A stretch of DNA of 64,000 bases from Tricholoma matsutake (GCA_026075535.2 AP026547.1:5332001-5396000), one strand, 5' to 3'; counted from the stretch's first letter, positions 44,775 through 56,591 are shown. Numbers and translations: made by a program. Notes: generated by a model from the letters alone, not told the origin.

Positions 44775-44854
44775 TAGGGATCTACATGGGTTTAGCAACC
44801 CATGTGGGTTGACAGGTATGGGTACGGGTCACATTCAGGGTACCTGTGACCCAC

Positions 44855-46196
44855 TGATAGGTCCACCTCGTCATTCAAGCTTGGAAAACACATCTACAAT
44901 CATTGTCAAAGCTCTACAAACCCATACAAACCCCTCCGAAGCTCTACAAACCCCTCCAAAGCCCTACAAACCTCTACGACAAAGTTGCAAGAATGGTTTG
45001 AAATTCTTCGCAATGCTTGGAACCTCTTTGTGACACCTCGAAATTCTTTGTATGCCTTCAGCCGCCATAATACAATTCCCCTGACCTTCATACAGCTCAG
45101 GATATACACTTGGAACATCATCGATGGGTTCCGAACCAGTATCGAGCAATATTGCAACGATATTGGTATTTGAACAAGTCCAATATTTCCTTGACCGACT
45201 TCGAAAATCATCAAACATCGAAAATCAACATCGGACACTATATCGCTATCCGAATAATCATCGCACACATGCCAGATGTATCCCCTACCATTGTCGAACA
45301 ATATCGCACCGATATTGGGCCACGAACGAAGTCCGAAGAATCTTCGAAAATCTTTGAAAAACATCGAACCTCAAAAAACATCATCAGACACAGTATTTCC
45401 TATTCGAACAATCTTCGGATGCATGCTGGACACATGGGACACTATATCAAGTATATCAAACACATTTCAACTGCATGTGCACGCATACAATCCGCTCAAA
45501 GCAGTTTCCAATCTTTTATTCAATTTATAACAAGGACAGTCTGGTTTTAGCTATTCTTTCTTATTATTTCTTCATCATGTGTTATATTCACCCCTTCTAG
45601 TCTTGCTTTATTGTTCTGATATACTTATATTGTCTTTGGCCTTGAGTTTCCACATGTTTGCCTCATGTTCTCTAGCCTTTTTGGGTACTTTCTTTATTTT
45701 ATATAAAAAGATGTACTAGATACAAAGAAAAACAAGAAAGTCGTCATCTTCCTCCCAGATCACAGTGATTTGAGAGTTCAGTTTAGTCTTATTCAGTCCA
45801 AAGTTTGGTGTTTTACGCTAAACTTCCTCGAAATTCCTCGCATTACGCTATTTTTGCTCTTGCTTCCCTTGATTAGCCTTTTCTTCCACTTCTACTACTC
45901 GTCTAGTCCCCCGATCTTGCATCTGAACATATCTGCACACTCGAAATTCCTTGAAACTACTTTGAAAAGCATTGTGACCTCTCGGAAATCATCGCAACAC
46001 CTCGAAAATCATCGCAAGTCCTCGAAACACATTCTTTTAGCCTCGAACTGCTTCGACAAACAGTTGTTCTATGACTATTGGATGGTTGGTCTGACAGGTG
46101 ACATCTAGAGGGCCTCGCATCCTTCCTCTGACTCATGTTATACCATCCAAAGCCATTTTGTGGGTTTTGTTTGGGTATCCAGGTTGAGCATCATCA
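44855..46196 (+). repeat. solo LTR of gypsy family A inside TIR element 1
   Basis: TGATAGGTCCACC to GAGCATCATCA, 1342 bp, with no internal gypsy sequence attached. It is flanked by a 4-bp repeat CCAC (44851-44854 and 46197-46200). It contains TATATAAAAAG near 45700 and a long run of TCGAAA/CATCG words in place of the minisatellite of other copies. It arose by recombination between the LTRs of an inserted element. Confidence 0.85.
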
Positions 46197-47587
46197 CCAC
46201 ACCCAACCTGCCACCATGGGTGTGGGATATCCAACAGTTAAAATACTACATATTACATAAAGTAATCTTACTTATCTATGGTAACTACTAACTAAAGGGG
46301 CAGAGTACCTGGGGAGGGGCAAAAAAATGAGACTTATATATGTTCACTATGTTGTGACATATTTGTATAAGTAAATGATGCTGATGTGTTCAACATGAGA
46401 CATGTGACATGTGACTTCATTCACTCCTGCTCTGTGGCCACTACAACAACCAACAACAGAGGCGAAGACAAAGGTGGAGAGGATGTGGGCAGAGAGGCCG
46501 ACAACAACATGTGCTGTCATCGTTGTCAAGTATGTTTTTCCTCTTTTCTTGTTTTTATCAAGTAACTAAATCTTTTTCTTTCTTATCTTGTATCTAGGTA
46601 TATTTTTTTGTGTCAACACCTCAGTACACCCACCATACACCCACCACATCACAGCAACTGGCAACCCCCACCATTGCCATGAGCCACTGCTCAATAGGGA
46701 CAGGGATGACACAACCAACACACCCCATGCTCGCAAACTTGAGGTGAGGATGACTGAATGAGGAGGGCCCAAGAAACATTGACATTTCTTGGGCTGTATG
46801 TAAGTTTCTTTTCTTTCTCTTTTCATTTTATTGTTACTAACTAATTTGTGATGACAGACAATGATGAGAGGGGGAGGACAACACAGTGGAGAGGACTGAT
46901 AATGATGACAAAGAAATGACACACCACCTGCCCCCAGCCTCATGAGCCACTGCTCATGGGGTGGATCACGGGTGGAATGACAATGAGGGCAGCCACCCAC
47001 AAGCAGCAAGGCACTGACAATGATGAAAATGAGCACCAGGGCCCCATGATGACAAGGAATGGCCCCAGTGCCCCACAACAGCAATGGAATGACACAACCC
47101 AGCACCTAACCCACTGCTGCAAGCCTCTTCTCACATGGGGGATTGCAGGTGGTAATGGTGATGACGATGACACTGATGATGGGAGGGGGTGCAACTATGG
47201 CTGATGACAACAATGACAGTTCAAACAATGAATGATGAGGGGACAGGCCCAGGAGACACTTGTCTTCTGGGTGTTTTTGTTTTTGTTTTTGTTTTGTTCT
47301 GTTTTCTCTGGCCCAGGGGACATGCATCTCCTGGGCCTTTTCTTTTTCTTTTTCTTTCTCTGGTCCACCTATCCACCCCACATCTACGAGCACCTTCTTG
47401 TAGGGTGGTTTGATAATTGTAAATAAGTATATAATTAAATAGATGTATTTTTGCTAATAGAACCCCTGACAAAACCCATACCCATGGTGACCCATGACTC
47501 ATGACCTGCAGGTTGCAGGTGCAGGTAGATGCGGGTATAGGTATGGGTATGCTCAAAGTACCCATGGGTTACCTGTGTAGATCCCTA
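46197..47587. repeat. right part of TIR element 1: repeat-rich, no gene
   Basis: Contains the GACATGTGACATGTGAC block (46395), palindrome units CAGCCTCATGAGCCACTGC (46935) and others, a TTTTTGTTTTTG run (47275), and subterminal GGGTA words before the right TIR. Open frames here are low-complexity or repeat-driven. Confidence 0.5.
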
Positions 47588-47608
47588 GTCTCTAGAAGGC
47601 ATGTCTAG

Positions 47609-48625
47609 TAGAGAATACCAGGGGTATGCAAAACCCCAGGGTAATGGTGAAGGGTATGTGAGGGTAGGGGGAAGTGTACAGGAGTTGTCACCCTTGACTT
47701 ACCCCTACCCTTCAAAAGGGTATGCAGGGGTATGGCAGGGTATGATTGTGCCCTTTCAAAGTAAAAAGCTGCCATATTGTGAGATTTCAGCAATGGAGTT
47801 AATGATTTTGAGAACTGAAACTCAACATAACTAGATATCTCTTCAGAATAGTCCAGTCCAATCCAGTTTTTTTACCCTAAAAGGGGTAGACTGAGACCAT
47901 AACTGGTCTAGGACCATCCCAGGCATTGGGGAACCAGACCAATACTTGGTTAATAGACCAAAAAAGGACTGATTAAGACCAGTTTTTTGTCATGAAATTT
48001 GTTATACCTATATAACCATTGGTATCTCAGTTACCCAGACCATCATACCAAGGTATAGGCAGATAAACATTGTAATTCCTCAGTGTTTGGTTCAAGTGTT
48101 AAGAGATTTCATCAAGATCTAACCTAGTTATGGGCAACACAAATGTACATTATCTGAAGTCATGCCTGGCTGCAATGTAGTTCAGAATGTGTTGCTACTT
48201 GTCAGGGATGTTAATTGAATCAAATCTACATGGTACAAATGTTATTTTCATGCCTTGAATGATATCCAATTGCCCTCAGTATTTTTGTAGCACAGGTTAT
48301 AAGCAGTACTATTAAAGTTACTCTAATCATGACAAAATAGTGGTATGAAAATGTATTGGGTCATATCTTTCTCAGTTCTGAACCATTTGGATGAACTAGG
48401 GAGTGGAATTGAAGGAAATATGTATGGAGGTCAGTCCTTCAACTGGCCATTAGTCCAGTCTCTTTCAGTCATGGTCACAGTCAAGAGTATTATGTCCCCC
48501 TTGTACCCTTCATACCCCTTACCCTCACCCCCAGAAACCCCTACCCTTGTGAAGGGGTAAGGGTTTTGGAGGGTACGGGTAAGGGTAGAGAATTTTTACC
48601 CCAGGGTTACCCCTGGTATTCTCTA
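47609..48625. mobile_element. TIR element 2 (hAT-like, non-autonomous)
   Basis: 1017 bp. TIRs TAGAGAATACCAGGGGTA and TACCCCTGGTATTCTCTA (right end reads GGTTACCCCTGGTATTCTCTA) are near-perfect. It is flanked by a perfect 8-bp duplication ATGTCTAG (47601-47608 and 48626-48633). Subterminal parts are full of CCCTACCC and GGGTAAGGGTA words. The centre has AACTGGTCTAGGACC words. No coding sequence. Confidence 0.88.
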
Positions 48626-48633
48626 ATGTCTAG

Positions 48634-48919
48634 GTGTAAAAACTGCATTTTTATATGGCAGACTAAATGAGGAGATCTACATGGATCAACCTGAGGGTTT
48701 TGTACTCAAGGGAAAAGAGTGCAAAGTACTGCACTTATACTGAGCATTGTATGGCCTTAAACAGGCTGCACTAGTATGGCGGAAAGAGCTAGAGGCATTT
48801 ATGCACACCATAGGTTTTGTGCATGCCAGCTCCAATGCCAGTATCTTTATTCACAAAGATCCAAAGACAGGCAGCATTGTAATTGCACTAGTCTATGTTG
48901 ATGATGGCTTGTTCATGGA
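48634..48919 (+). pseudogene. copia D RT, middle exon-like segment between insertions
   Basis: VKTAFLYGRLNEEIYMDQPE (from 48638), a TGA at about 48740, LYGLKQAALVWRKELEAFMH, FIHKDPKTGSIVIALVYVDD (active-site YVDD near 48895) and GLFMD, directly followed by TIR element 3. Confidence 0.9.
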
Positions 48920-50151
48920 TAAGGCAAGGCACGGGTATGGGTAACACTGTGACAATGTGGTCATGGGTATGCATGGGTACAGGTATGGGTTTCAGATTGC
49001 CATACCCATGCAACACTGTACACCTAATGGGTATCCAATCCATCATATTATAGTGAGTTCTGCCTTGTTTGCAGTGATTGTATACTTGATTTAAATCTAT
49101 TTAGTAGTTGTTTCAAGTTACTGAAGAGACGAGAGGGCTGCAACCTTTTGTTTTTTTGCTAAGTGCTCATCTGTCTCAGGAGGGCCTGGGGGGGATGGTG
49201 GGGTGTACTCTTTCTTGGTGAGTTCCCATTCATTTACAATGATCTTATACTTGATATCAATCTATTCAGTGGTTGTTTCAAGTTCCCAAAGAGATGAGAG
49301 GGCTGCGCCCTCCTGTTTTTCTGCTAGGTGCTCATCTGTCTCAGGAGGGGGGGGATGGTGGGGTATACTTTTTCTTGGTGAGTTCCCATTCATTTCCAAT
49401 GATCTTATACTTGATTTAAATCTATTTAGTGGTCGTTTCAAGTTCCCAAAGAGACGAAAGGGCTGCACCCTCCCATTTTTCCACTAGGTGCTTATCTGTG
49501 TCAGGAGGGGGGATGAGGTGGGGTGTACTCTTTCTCAGTGAGTTCCCCTTCATTTCTAATGATCTTATACTTGATCTTAGTCTATTTAGCAGCCATTTCA
49601 AGTTCCCAAAGAGACAAGAGGGCTGCACCCTCCTGCTTTTCTGCTAGGTGCTTATCGGTGTCAGGAGGGGGGATGAGGTGTGCTCTTTCTCAGTGAGTTC
49701 CCCTTCATTTCTAGTGATCTTATACTTGATCTTAGTCTATTTAGCAGCCGTTTTAAGTTCCCAAAGAGACAAGAGGGCTGCACCCTCCTGTTTTTCTGCT
49801 AGGTGCTTATCGGTGTCAGGAGGGGGGATGAGGTGTGCTCTTTCTCAGTGAGTTCCCCTTCATTTCTAGTGATCTTATACTTGATCTTAGTCTATTTAGC
49901 AGCTGTTTTAAGTTCCCAAAGAGATGAGAGGGCTGCACTCTCCTGTTTCTGTGCTAGGTGCTGATCTTCTTGAGTAATATATAATAGATATTTATATAGT
50001 TGGAGTAATGTACTCGGAAACCCACGAACATTGCAGATAACCCCCAAAACCTGTGGGGGACACTGTACCCTTACCCGAATGGGTATGGTGTTCATGGGCA
50101 TGGGTACGGGTACAGCAAAATTTACCCAGGGGTTACCTGTGCCATGCCCTA
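48920..50151. mobile_element. TIR element 3 (hAT-like, non-autonomous) with internal tandem repeat
   Basis: 1232 bp. Ends TAAGGCAAGGCACGGGTA and (reverse complement of the right end) TAGGGCATGGCACAGGTA. A perfect 8-bp duplication TTCATGGA lies at 48912-48919 and 50152-50159, inside the codons for FMD of the copia RT. Subterminal GGGTATGGGTA words flank a tandem array (49077-49970). A related end occurs at 3585. Confidence 0.88.
49077..49970 (+). repeat. tandem array, six units of about 155-165 bp
   Basis: Units begin GATCTTATACTTGATCTTAG (or close variants) at about 49077, 49242, 49401, 49560, 49716 and 49872. Each contains AAGTTCCCAAAGAGACGAGAGGGCTGC and GTGTCAGGAGGGGGGAT-like segments. Later units are the most alike, so the array probably grew towards the right. 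Confidence 0.9.
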
Positions 50152-51057
50152 TTCATGGACAAGAACAAAGAGCTAGTGGATGAAAAGAAAAATGCTTGTC
50201 TAAAGTATTGGGAGTGCCATGATACTGGAAAAGTCACAGAATTCTTAGGCATGTGCATCACCCAGACTGCAACTAAATCAAACTTGAACAAAAAACATAT
50301 CTCTCCAAAGTGCTCAAGAGGTTCAAGATGACAAATGCCAAAGTTGCCCCCACTCCACTTCTGACAGGGTACTCTCCCTCAGAAAACACAGCAATGCCAA
50401 ACACAGCACTTAGATCAAAATATCAGTCTGTGATCAGATATTTATTGTATCTGATGCTTGGAACACAACCTGATATCACTTATGAAGTTATCAAGATGTC
50501 ACAATTCTCAGCTAATCCAAGCCAAGAACATCTAGACAAAGTGATGTACATCATGCACTACCTGGTTGGGACCCAGGATTATGAACTTGTCTATGATGGA
50601 GAGAAATCTGAGGGCCTACAAGCCTTCACAGATTCTGATTGGGCAGCTGACACCATTAAGCATGATCAACAATGGGTTACTTTGCTACTTTAGCAAGTGG
50701 CATAGTATGCTGGCAGTTCCATCTACAAAAAACTGTTGCACTTTCATCCACAGCAGCTGAATATATGGCTCTCTCCAACACATGTCAGCAGATATCATGG
50801 ACTCAGATATATTCTGAAGTGCATTCCAATTTGTGCTGATAATTGGGGATTCTTTATCAGATCAAATCCAGTTCAAGAAAGAAGGACTAAACACATAGAC
50901 ATTCACTATCACTACACTTGTGAATGCATTGACAAAGTCACAGTTGTTTTCATTCCTGGAAGTGAGAATCCAGCTGACATGTTCACAAAGAACCTTGGCA
51001 CCATTCTCTTCAGGAAATTTAGAGACTCTCTTAGAATTAATTTCAAGACTCAAACTT
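50152..51057 (+). pseudogene. copia D pol, 3' part: RT end and RNase H
   Basis: Resumes at FMDKNKELVDEKKNACLKYW, GKVTEFLGMCITQTATKSNL, then in a second frame MTNAKVAPTPLLTGYSPSEN, YLLYLMLGTQPDITYEVIKM and GLQAFTDSDWAADTIKHDQQ (RNase H Asp). After further shifts it reads ERRTKHIDIHYHYTCECIDK and PGSENPADMFTKNL, the copia C-terminus. Confidence 0.88.
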
Positions 51058-51091
51058 AGCTGCTTACAGTGCTGTACAGTTTGAGGGGGGG

Positions 51092-51392
51092 TGTTGGAAT
51101 TAATTACCATGTTAATACATGTTGCAGAACATGTGCATAACACATATTCTACCACTCCACAACACATGTTCTCCCACACCTGCTGCATACTGCACATACA
51201 CATGGAGAACACATGCCCCAGAGTTCATGTGGCTACCTTATATTTATGTATATGAGGAGAACCTGTCCATAGTGATAATACAGTGTTCTTCACTCTAACT
51301 AACCTAGCAGTAAGTCTAAGTAACACAAACCTGCACAGGTAAGTTGTGAGGGGCTTGCACACTTCCTGTGTAGTATAGAGCCTGCTTCAAAA
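51092..51392 (+). repeat. 3' LTR of copia D
   Basis: 301 bp, TGTTGGAATT start; the end is degraded (CTTCAAAA instead of TTCAACA), followed by the CTTAT duplication. About 95% alike to the 5' LTR, with one 7-bp length change (CTGCAG repeat). Confidence 0.9.
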
Positions 51393-51397
51393 CTTAT

Positions 51398-51975
51398 CCA
51401 GAATGAGAGCAGCAAGTTCCTTGAGATATTTCTCAAGTGAGAGGGCATCAATATGAGCTTGGTCAGCCTGATACCAACCAACAAGTTGAGGTTCAAAACA
51501 TTGCCTCAGTAACAAAGCTTACTCTCCTGGCAGGAGTCTTCCCAGCATGTTTCATGTATTGTTTGCAGGCTAGAGTCCAGGATTGCATGACAAAAGGGTT
51601 AATTTCCCCAGCAGTGAGCATGGGACAATCCTTTGTCTTGGCAACCTTAACTTTGGCTAAGGGCTGGGATGACATGACAGGATATGGTTTGCATAGTGTG
51701 GTACAATATTTATTAATGGTGTAGAGGTGCAATATAGTAATGAGTTCAGTAGAGTCAGTAGACAGTGATGGAGATGGGGAATGGTGTGTGAGGGATGGAG
51801 GGTTCATGGTGTTCAATCCTCACACTCAATGGACATTCAGTGTAGTGGATAGGCTCTGTACATCAGCAGCTGGCTCAGTCTTCTCCTCTCTCTCCTAATT
51901 AACAGGGGAGTAGGGGTTGAAGGTAGCCAAGACAGAGTGGGAGGGTCATCAAGCAGAAGAGTGTTGTCTATGTCA
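51398..51975 (-). pseudogene. gag of an older LTR retrotransposon, N-terminal part
   Basis: Minus strand: DIDNTLLLDDPPTLSWLPST, then MLTAGEINPFVMQSWTLACK, QYMKHAGKTPARRVSFVTEA, MFEPQLVGWYQADQAHIDAL and SLEKYLKELAALILDK. It breaks exactly at the CTTAT duplication and continues at 40885 with NWAHDILEK. It is a mushroom LTR-retrotransposon gag by resemblance. Confidence 0.65.
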
Positions 51976-52823
51976 AAAAAAAAGTGAAAGGCTGGCTTGT
52001 TGGGAAGCCTCACTAATCAGTGGAACAATAAGACAGGAGCAAATTATCTTTGTTGCATGGAAGTAGGGACAATAATTAGTACTGTACAAGGGAAGACATA
52101 ATAACTATACCTTCATTGCATGGAAGTGGACAAGACAATGAAGGGAATAATGTAATGTATCTATAGTGGCACTGGCTGCAGTAGTCCATAACCATAAATG
52201 CAACTGAGAAGGCTGCATCAAGAATATCTAAATATAGAACATCTGCATCAACTCAGTAGATTGATAGAAACATGTCATTCTCAGGAATTGATGGGAGCAT
52301 GCTGTGCAATTGAATATCTAAATATAGAATGTCTGCATCAAGTCAGTAGAATGATGGGAGCATGATGTTGATCATTTAGTGGGTGCTGTTTCTCAGGTGC
52401 CACTATTGTTGATCCTCAGACCTTGGATATCTCTCTATATCCAGTGGTTCCTTGATGTAGGTATTGATGTGCATGTTTGCATAGTATTAGTGATGAAATG
52501 CATATAAATATGTCTGTATGCATGTTAGGGTGTGTATGCACATCCTGCACACATGTGGGCATGTGCATGTCATGTGTGTAGTGAGTCTGTGAAGGCACAA
52601 GACTTACAGCATGTGCATTTGTCACAAGCCTGGAGAATAAACTCAATACTATCTGGTCAGCTGCTCTGCCATATCAACTGTCTCAGGTCTGATGAGTTGG
52701 AGGTGCCTATAATAGTGAAATCATTATATTCAGCACCCTCTCTAATTTTTCTATAGACTGACCTCAATCACTATGGTGAAGCCATCATGCTTTCTGTTAA
52801 CACCAGCACTTACAAAGGAGATG
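51976..52823. other. unassigned sequence with a duplicated block
   Basis: No gene seen. A segment of about 95 bp with GAATATCTAAATATAGAACATCTGCATCAA is repeated at about 52225 and 52310. The stretch 52500-52640 is rich in GTGTGCATG words. Confidence 0.4.
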
Positions 52824-53154
52824 TGTTGAGATTCACACCATGATCATGCAATCAGCACATTTGATGTGTGCTCTATTCTTAGCACATCCCTTTGATGCAC
52901 TAGGACAAATGACTCATAGATACCATTCTCTTGTTATCCCTTTGTTAGATTGAACTTATATATACAGGTAGATAGATATTCGGCTACCTCAGTCACTTAT
53001 ACAAGGACTGAGGTGACTAGTTTGTATTATCTGTTACCAATTACTTACTGTACCTTAGATTATTCTTGTATACTCTAGGTACAGTCTACATTGAATAGAG
53101 TCACTTATACAAGGACTGAGATTATTCTTGTATACTCTAGAATTGGTTCTCTAC
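52824..53154 (+). repeat. LTR of a forward copia related to family C
   Basis: Starts TGTTGAGATTCACACCATGA and ends GTTCTCTACA, followed by GGTTATAGGCCC; both resemble copia C (TGTTGAGAATGACACC; TTTCTACA then GGTTATGGGCC). The inner part repeats CACTTATACAAGGACTGAG twice. It is the 5' LTR of the copia whose pol pieces lie at 53473-53616 and 63428-64000; gag, protease and most of the integrase are missing. Confidence 0.7.
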
Positions 53155-53223
53155 AGGTTATAGGCCCTGGCACTTCTGTCAGATTACCTGAGCAGATTAA
53201 GATGTGCCAGATTAAGGGGGTGT

Positions 53224-53472
53224 GTTGGATTATATAATCTGCCACTGCTTAATCAGTGCTTAACAGACCATAGTTTGTACAGACACACAAGTGATGTGAT
53301 AGTTGTAGCAATCCATGTCTGGTTATATGGTATCCTTGTTCTGTTGAACCCTGTAAGACCTGATAGCTCAGTTGGTCAGAGCATCTGGTATATGTCCAGG
53401 AGGGCCTGGGTTCAATCCCCAGTAAACACAATCTGAAAATTTTTGAGCAAACAATTGAATGTGTTCTCATCA
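53224..53472 (+). repeat. TGTTGGATT...CATCA segment with a tRNA-like stretch
   Basis: After a purine tract AAGGGGGTG the sequence TGTTGGATTATATAATC looks like an LTR start, and CTCATCA at 53466-53472 could be its end. Within it, 53357-53430 is tRNA-like: D-arm GCTC/GAGC, anticodon-like arm CTGG/CCAG, T-arm CTGGG-TTCAATC-CCCAG. The acceptor stem does not pair (GACCTGA against TAAACAC) and the position before the anticodon is A, not T, so this is not a working tRNA. It may be a SINE head. Confidence 0.4.
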
Positions 53473-53616
53473 GATACAAACTGAAATCCAAAGCCTATTG
53501 ATGTTACAATTGCACTACCCAAAAGGTGTACAGTTCATACCATGTCTGCTTCATCAAAAGCCATGAAGGGCACACACCACCAATCCTGGACACCCCATTG
53601 GATCACATTGACCTGG
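53473..53616 (+). pseudogene. copia C-type pol, integrase C-terminal segment
   Basis: Plus strand: CYNCTTQKVYSSYHVCFIKS and HEGHTPPILDTP, matching copia C at about 24430-24500 on the minus strand (CYNCATQKIHSSYHVRFLES; HDGHSLPTPTM). It is cut at 53616 by gypsy A. Confidence 0.75.
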
Positions 53617-54663
53617 TGATAGGTCCACCTTGCGCTCTAAGGTCTGGGAACACTTCCAAATGCTTTGACACATCATCACACATGCTCCCAAACCCCTATG
53701 AACCCCATGAAACTACTCCAAAGCTATTTCATAGCACTTCAAATGATTTTGAACAATTTTGAATGACTTTGAATGACTTTGCAACACTTCGAGTGAGTTT
53801 GAATGACTTTGCAGCACCTCAAACACCTTCGGCTGCCGTATGCCTATTGCACCACCCTTCAGACACACACAGCACACCTTGCATGAGTTAGTGCATCACA
53901 TATTGAGCACCACCAGACACAAGGAGATACAACAATGGGCTTTTAGGATGTGATTGTGGCGCTTTGACATTTCAATGATAGATTGGATCAATAGGACAGG
54001 TACCCTTGATACATCATGACTCTATATGCTTCCCTTCTTATCATCTCTCATTTATGTTATGATTTGGAAAGTTCTTTATTGTTTTACATCTTGCCTCATG
54101 TAGTCCTCATGTTTTATTTCCTTTTAAATACCATCTCTTCCAAACATATATAGCCTTGTACTAGCTACTTAGAAAAACAGAACAGATCATCCTCTCATAT
54201 CCATCATCTGATTTAAGAGCAGTCCTCTTGAGTCCAAGTCTCTCATCTTAGACCTGAAGTATAGCAGGTTATCTTGAACTTCCTCGAACTTTCCATATTA
54301 GCTTCTCAAAACTATTGTCTATTGTCTATCCCCTCTCGAGACCTTTCTGCATCTCTATCATCTATCCTCAGCATTAGTTGAAACTATTCTTGTACTCCAC
54401 AAACTCTTTGAAATTTCTCAAACTTCCTCAAACATCATCGAACTTTCCTCAAATATCATCAAACTTTCCTCGAACATCTTCACAGAGCTTTGTACACCCT
54501 CGAACATCATCAGATATCATCGGACCTCCTCAAATATAATTCCTACACCCTTGGGTAACAGCAGTGATATTTAGTACCACCTTGCAACCTTCCTCTAACT
54601 TGTGTTATACCATTCGAGACCTTTTTGTGGGTTTTGTTTGGGTTTCCAGGTCAAGCATCATCA
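53617..54663 (+). repeat. 5' LTR of gypsy A
   Basis: 1047 bp. It contains CATATATAGCC (about 54147) as TATA region and CTCAAACATCATC-type minisatellite words near 54420-54500. It is followed directly by TTTTGGAGCCCACCACAAGG, where the primer-binding site (TGGAGCCCACC) should be; tRNA not assigned. Confidence 0.93.
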
Positions 54664-54866
54664 TTTTGGAGCCCACCACAAGGGGTTTCTAAATCATTTC
54701 ATCACCTAATCCATCTTGAATCTCCTGGCTTAGGCCAACACAAGCTAGAAACCTTCATATCAATACTCGCCACGCCTTCAAATCTCTCAAACAATCGAGA
54801 GATATTCTAATCCCAGTTTCCAAAGCAGAATCTACTCATTGTCGACTATTCCCTTCACCTATCTCA

Positions 54867-56591
54867 TTGTCTTCATCATCATCCTCTACCTCTTCATCCT
54901 CATCATCTACCTCTTCATTCATCCTTTCAACAACTTTGACACCTCTACCATCCTTCACCCAAGTTTTAACCCCTACCACAAGAGTCATTGCATTCATGAC
55001 TACACAAGCCACTATGCCAGCTTGTGGTCATTCCATGGCTCCAAAATTTGACCCCACCCAGCCTCAAGAACTTTGCAGATATTTTAACAAGCTCAAATTG
55101 CTTTTCTCAGCATACAATGTTATGAACTCTGAAGAAATGAAGAAGCACACTTGCCGCTACCTCGATATTGACACTTCCAAACTTTGGAAGTTGATCCCAG
55201 AATATGATGCTGGTACTATATTCCAGAATTTTTGCATCGCTATCCACAAACTGTACCCTGGTTCCAAAGACGATCATAAATGGTCAATTTCGGACATGGA
55301 CAAACTCATCAGCAAACAACTTTGCATCAGTATTTACAATGCGAACAATTTGGGATTATATTTTTGGTCATTTTATAACATTACAAAGTTTTTATCTACT
55401 AAAGGCAGGATTTCCGACACTGAACAAAGCAGAGCCTTTGTTCGTGGTTTCCAACCAGGTTTATGGGCTAGAATTGCCCGACGACTCAAACTAAAATTCC
55501 CCAATCACTATCCTGATGACCCCTACCCACTCGACAATATCCATGCAGCAGCAAAATTCATTCTAGCAGGATCTATCACTTCAGACTCGACATCACTACT
55601 CAGTTCACACTCTTCAGGATCTTCGGCAATACCAACAACCTCAACATCTTCTCCCCAAATTAAATCAGAAGATCTTACAGAAATTCTCAAAAAATTTACA
55701 GCCACTCTTGTAACTGCTTTAGCAGGTTCAAAAACCATGAACACTACTTGACCTAACAGCAGATTTCATTTGGACCAGCTCAAAACTTTAGTTTGCATCT
55801 TTTGTGGGCTTACGGGACATTTCATTAGTGACTGCTTGGTTTGCCAATCATATATCAATGAAGGAAAGTGTAAGAAGAACACTGAAGGCAAGATCATACT
55901 TCCAAATGGTCAATTTACTCCTTGAAACATCCCCAGTCATTTTATCAAGGACAGGATTGATGAATGGACTCGACAAAACCCTCCATCTTCCATTACCCCT
56001 TCACTAATGTATAATATCGCAACTTTGACAGTTTCTTCGACACCATCCAGAGGTGTTTACCAAACTACTGACCTATCTACAACAGCCAAAGATCATATCA
56101 CAAAACTCAAACAAGAGCTATATGCCTTATGAAGTGGTAGACCCTTTGCACAAGCTGATCTGTATGTGCCAACAGTTCCTACTTCTCAGCCTCCGATCCC
56201 TTAAATCCCTGCACCAGTCAAACAATCCATCCCACAAGTACCAGAACCATCTATCTCATCCACAGCAACCAATCTACCTACTTTGAATTTGGCACCATCT
56301 TCGACCTCCAAAACACCATCACAATTGGTAATACATCCCTACAACGGCACTAAGGAAAATTCATATCTACCTCCTCATGAACGCAACTTCACATTGACAG
56401 CAAAAGCAAAAGACAAAGATGGCCCATCGTACCATACCCAAGCACCAATTCAAAAAGACAAAATCACCGAAGATGTCTTCACCCGATTGATAAAAACCCC
56501 AATTATCACTCTAACTCCTGAAGAACTACTTTCTCTATCACCTGAAGTTCATACGAAATGGAAGGAACAGGTTACTTTGCATTGTATCTGA
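54867..56591 (+). pseudogene. gypsy A gag
   Basis: Starts at ATG 54867 with a Ser-rich stretch. Capsid part: FDPTQPQELCRYFNKLKLLF, WSISDMDKLISKQL, ISDTEQSRAFVRGFQPGLWA and HAAAKFILAG. TGA at 55749-55751, then a knuckle CIFCGLTGHFISDC near 55800. TGA at 55923-55925 (before NIPSHFIKDRIDEW) and 56130-56132 (before SGRPF), both arginine positions in this family, and TAA near 56203. The last open piece ends at a TGA near 56589. Confidence 0.85.

Larger units (their letters stand above)
44775..47587. mobile_element. TIR element 1 (hAT-like, non-autonomous), with a solo LTR inside
   Basis: Terminal inverted repeats TAGGGATCTACATGGGT (left) and ACCTGTGTAGATCCCTA (right). Flanking octamers GTCTCTAC (44767-44774) and GTCTCTAG (47588-47595) match at seven of eight bases; 8-bp duplications are typical of the hAT superfamily. 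Inside the ends are many GGGTATGGGTA/TACCC words that look like subterminal transposase-binding repeats. Without the 1342-bp solo LTR the element is about 1.5 kb. It also contains GAGCA palindromes (46655, 46940 and 47385). No transposase was seen. Confidence 0.75.
40886..51392 (+). mobile_element. Ty1/copia retrotransposon, family D, broken by three nested insertions
   Basis: LTRs at 40886-41193 and 51092-51392 start TGTTGGAATTAATTACC. The target duplication CTTAT lies at 40881-40885 and 51393-51397. A TTATGGGCCC primer-binding-like site follows the 5' LTR and a purine tract TTGAGGGGGGG precedes the 3' LTR. The internal region without insertions is about 5 kb: gag, protease, integrase, RT, RNase H. 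The RT is interrupted by TIR elements at 44775-47587, 47609-48625 and 48920-50151. Inactive. Confidence 0.93.

Noticed and set aside
48340..50110. Telomere-like GGGTA/TACCC repeats
   Set aside because: The words are irregular, occur inside TIR element ends, and do not form a TTAGGG array; they are subterminal transposon repeats.
53357..53430. tRNA gene
   Set aside because: D- and T-arms form, but the acceptor stem does not pair and the base before the anticodon is A instead of T. It is better read as a tRNA-like piece of a repeat.
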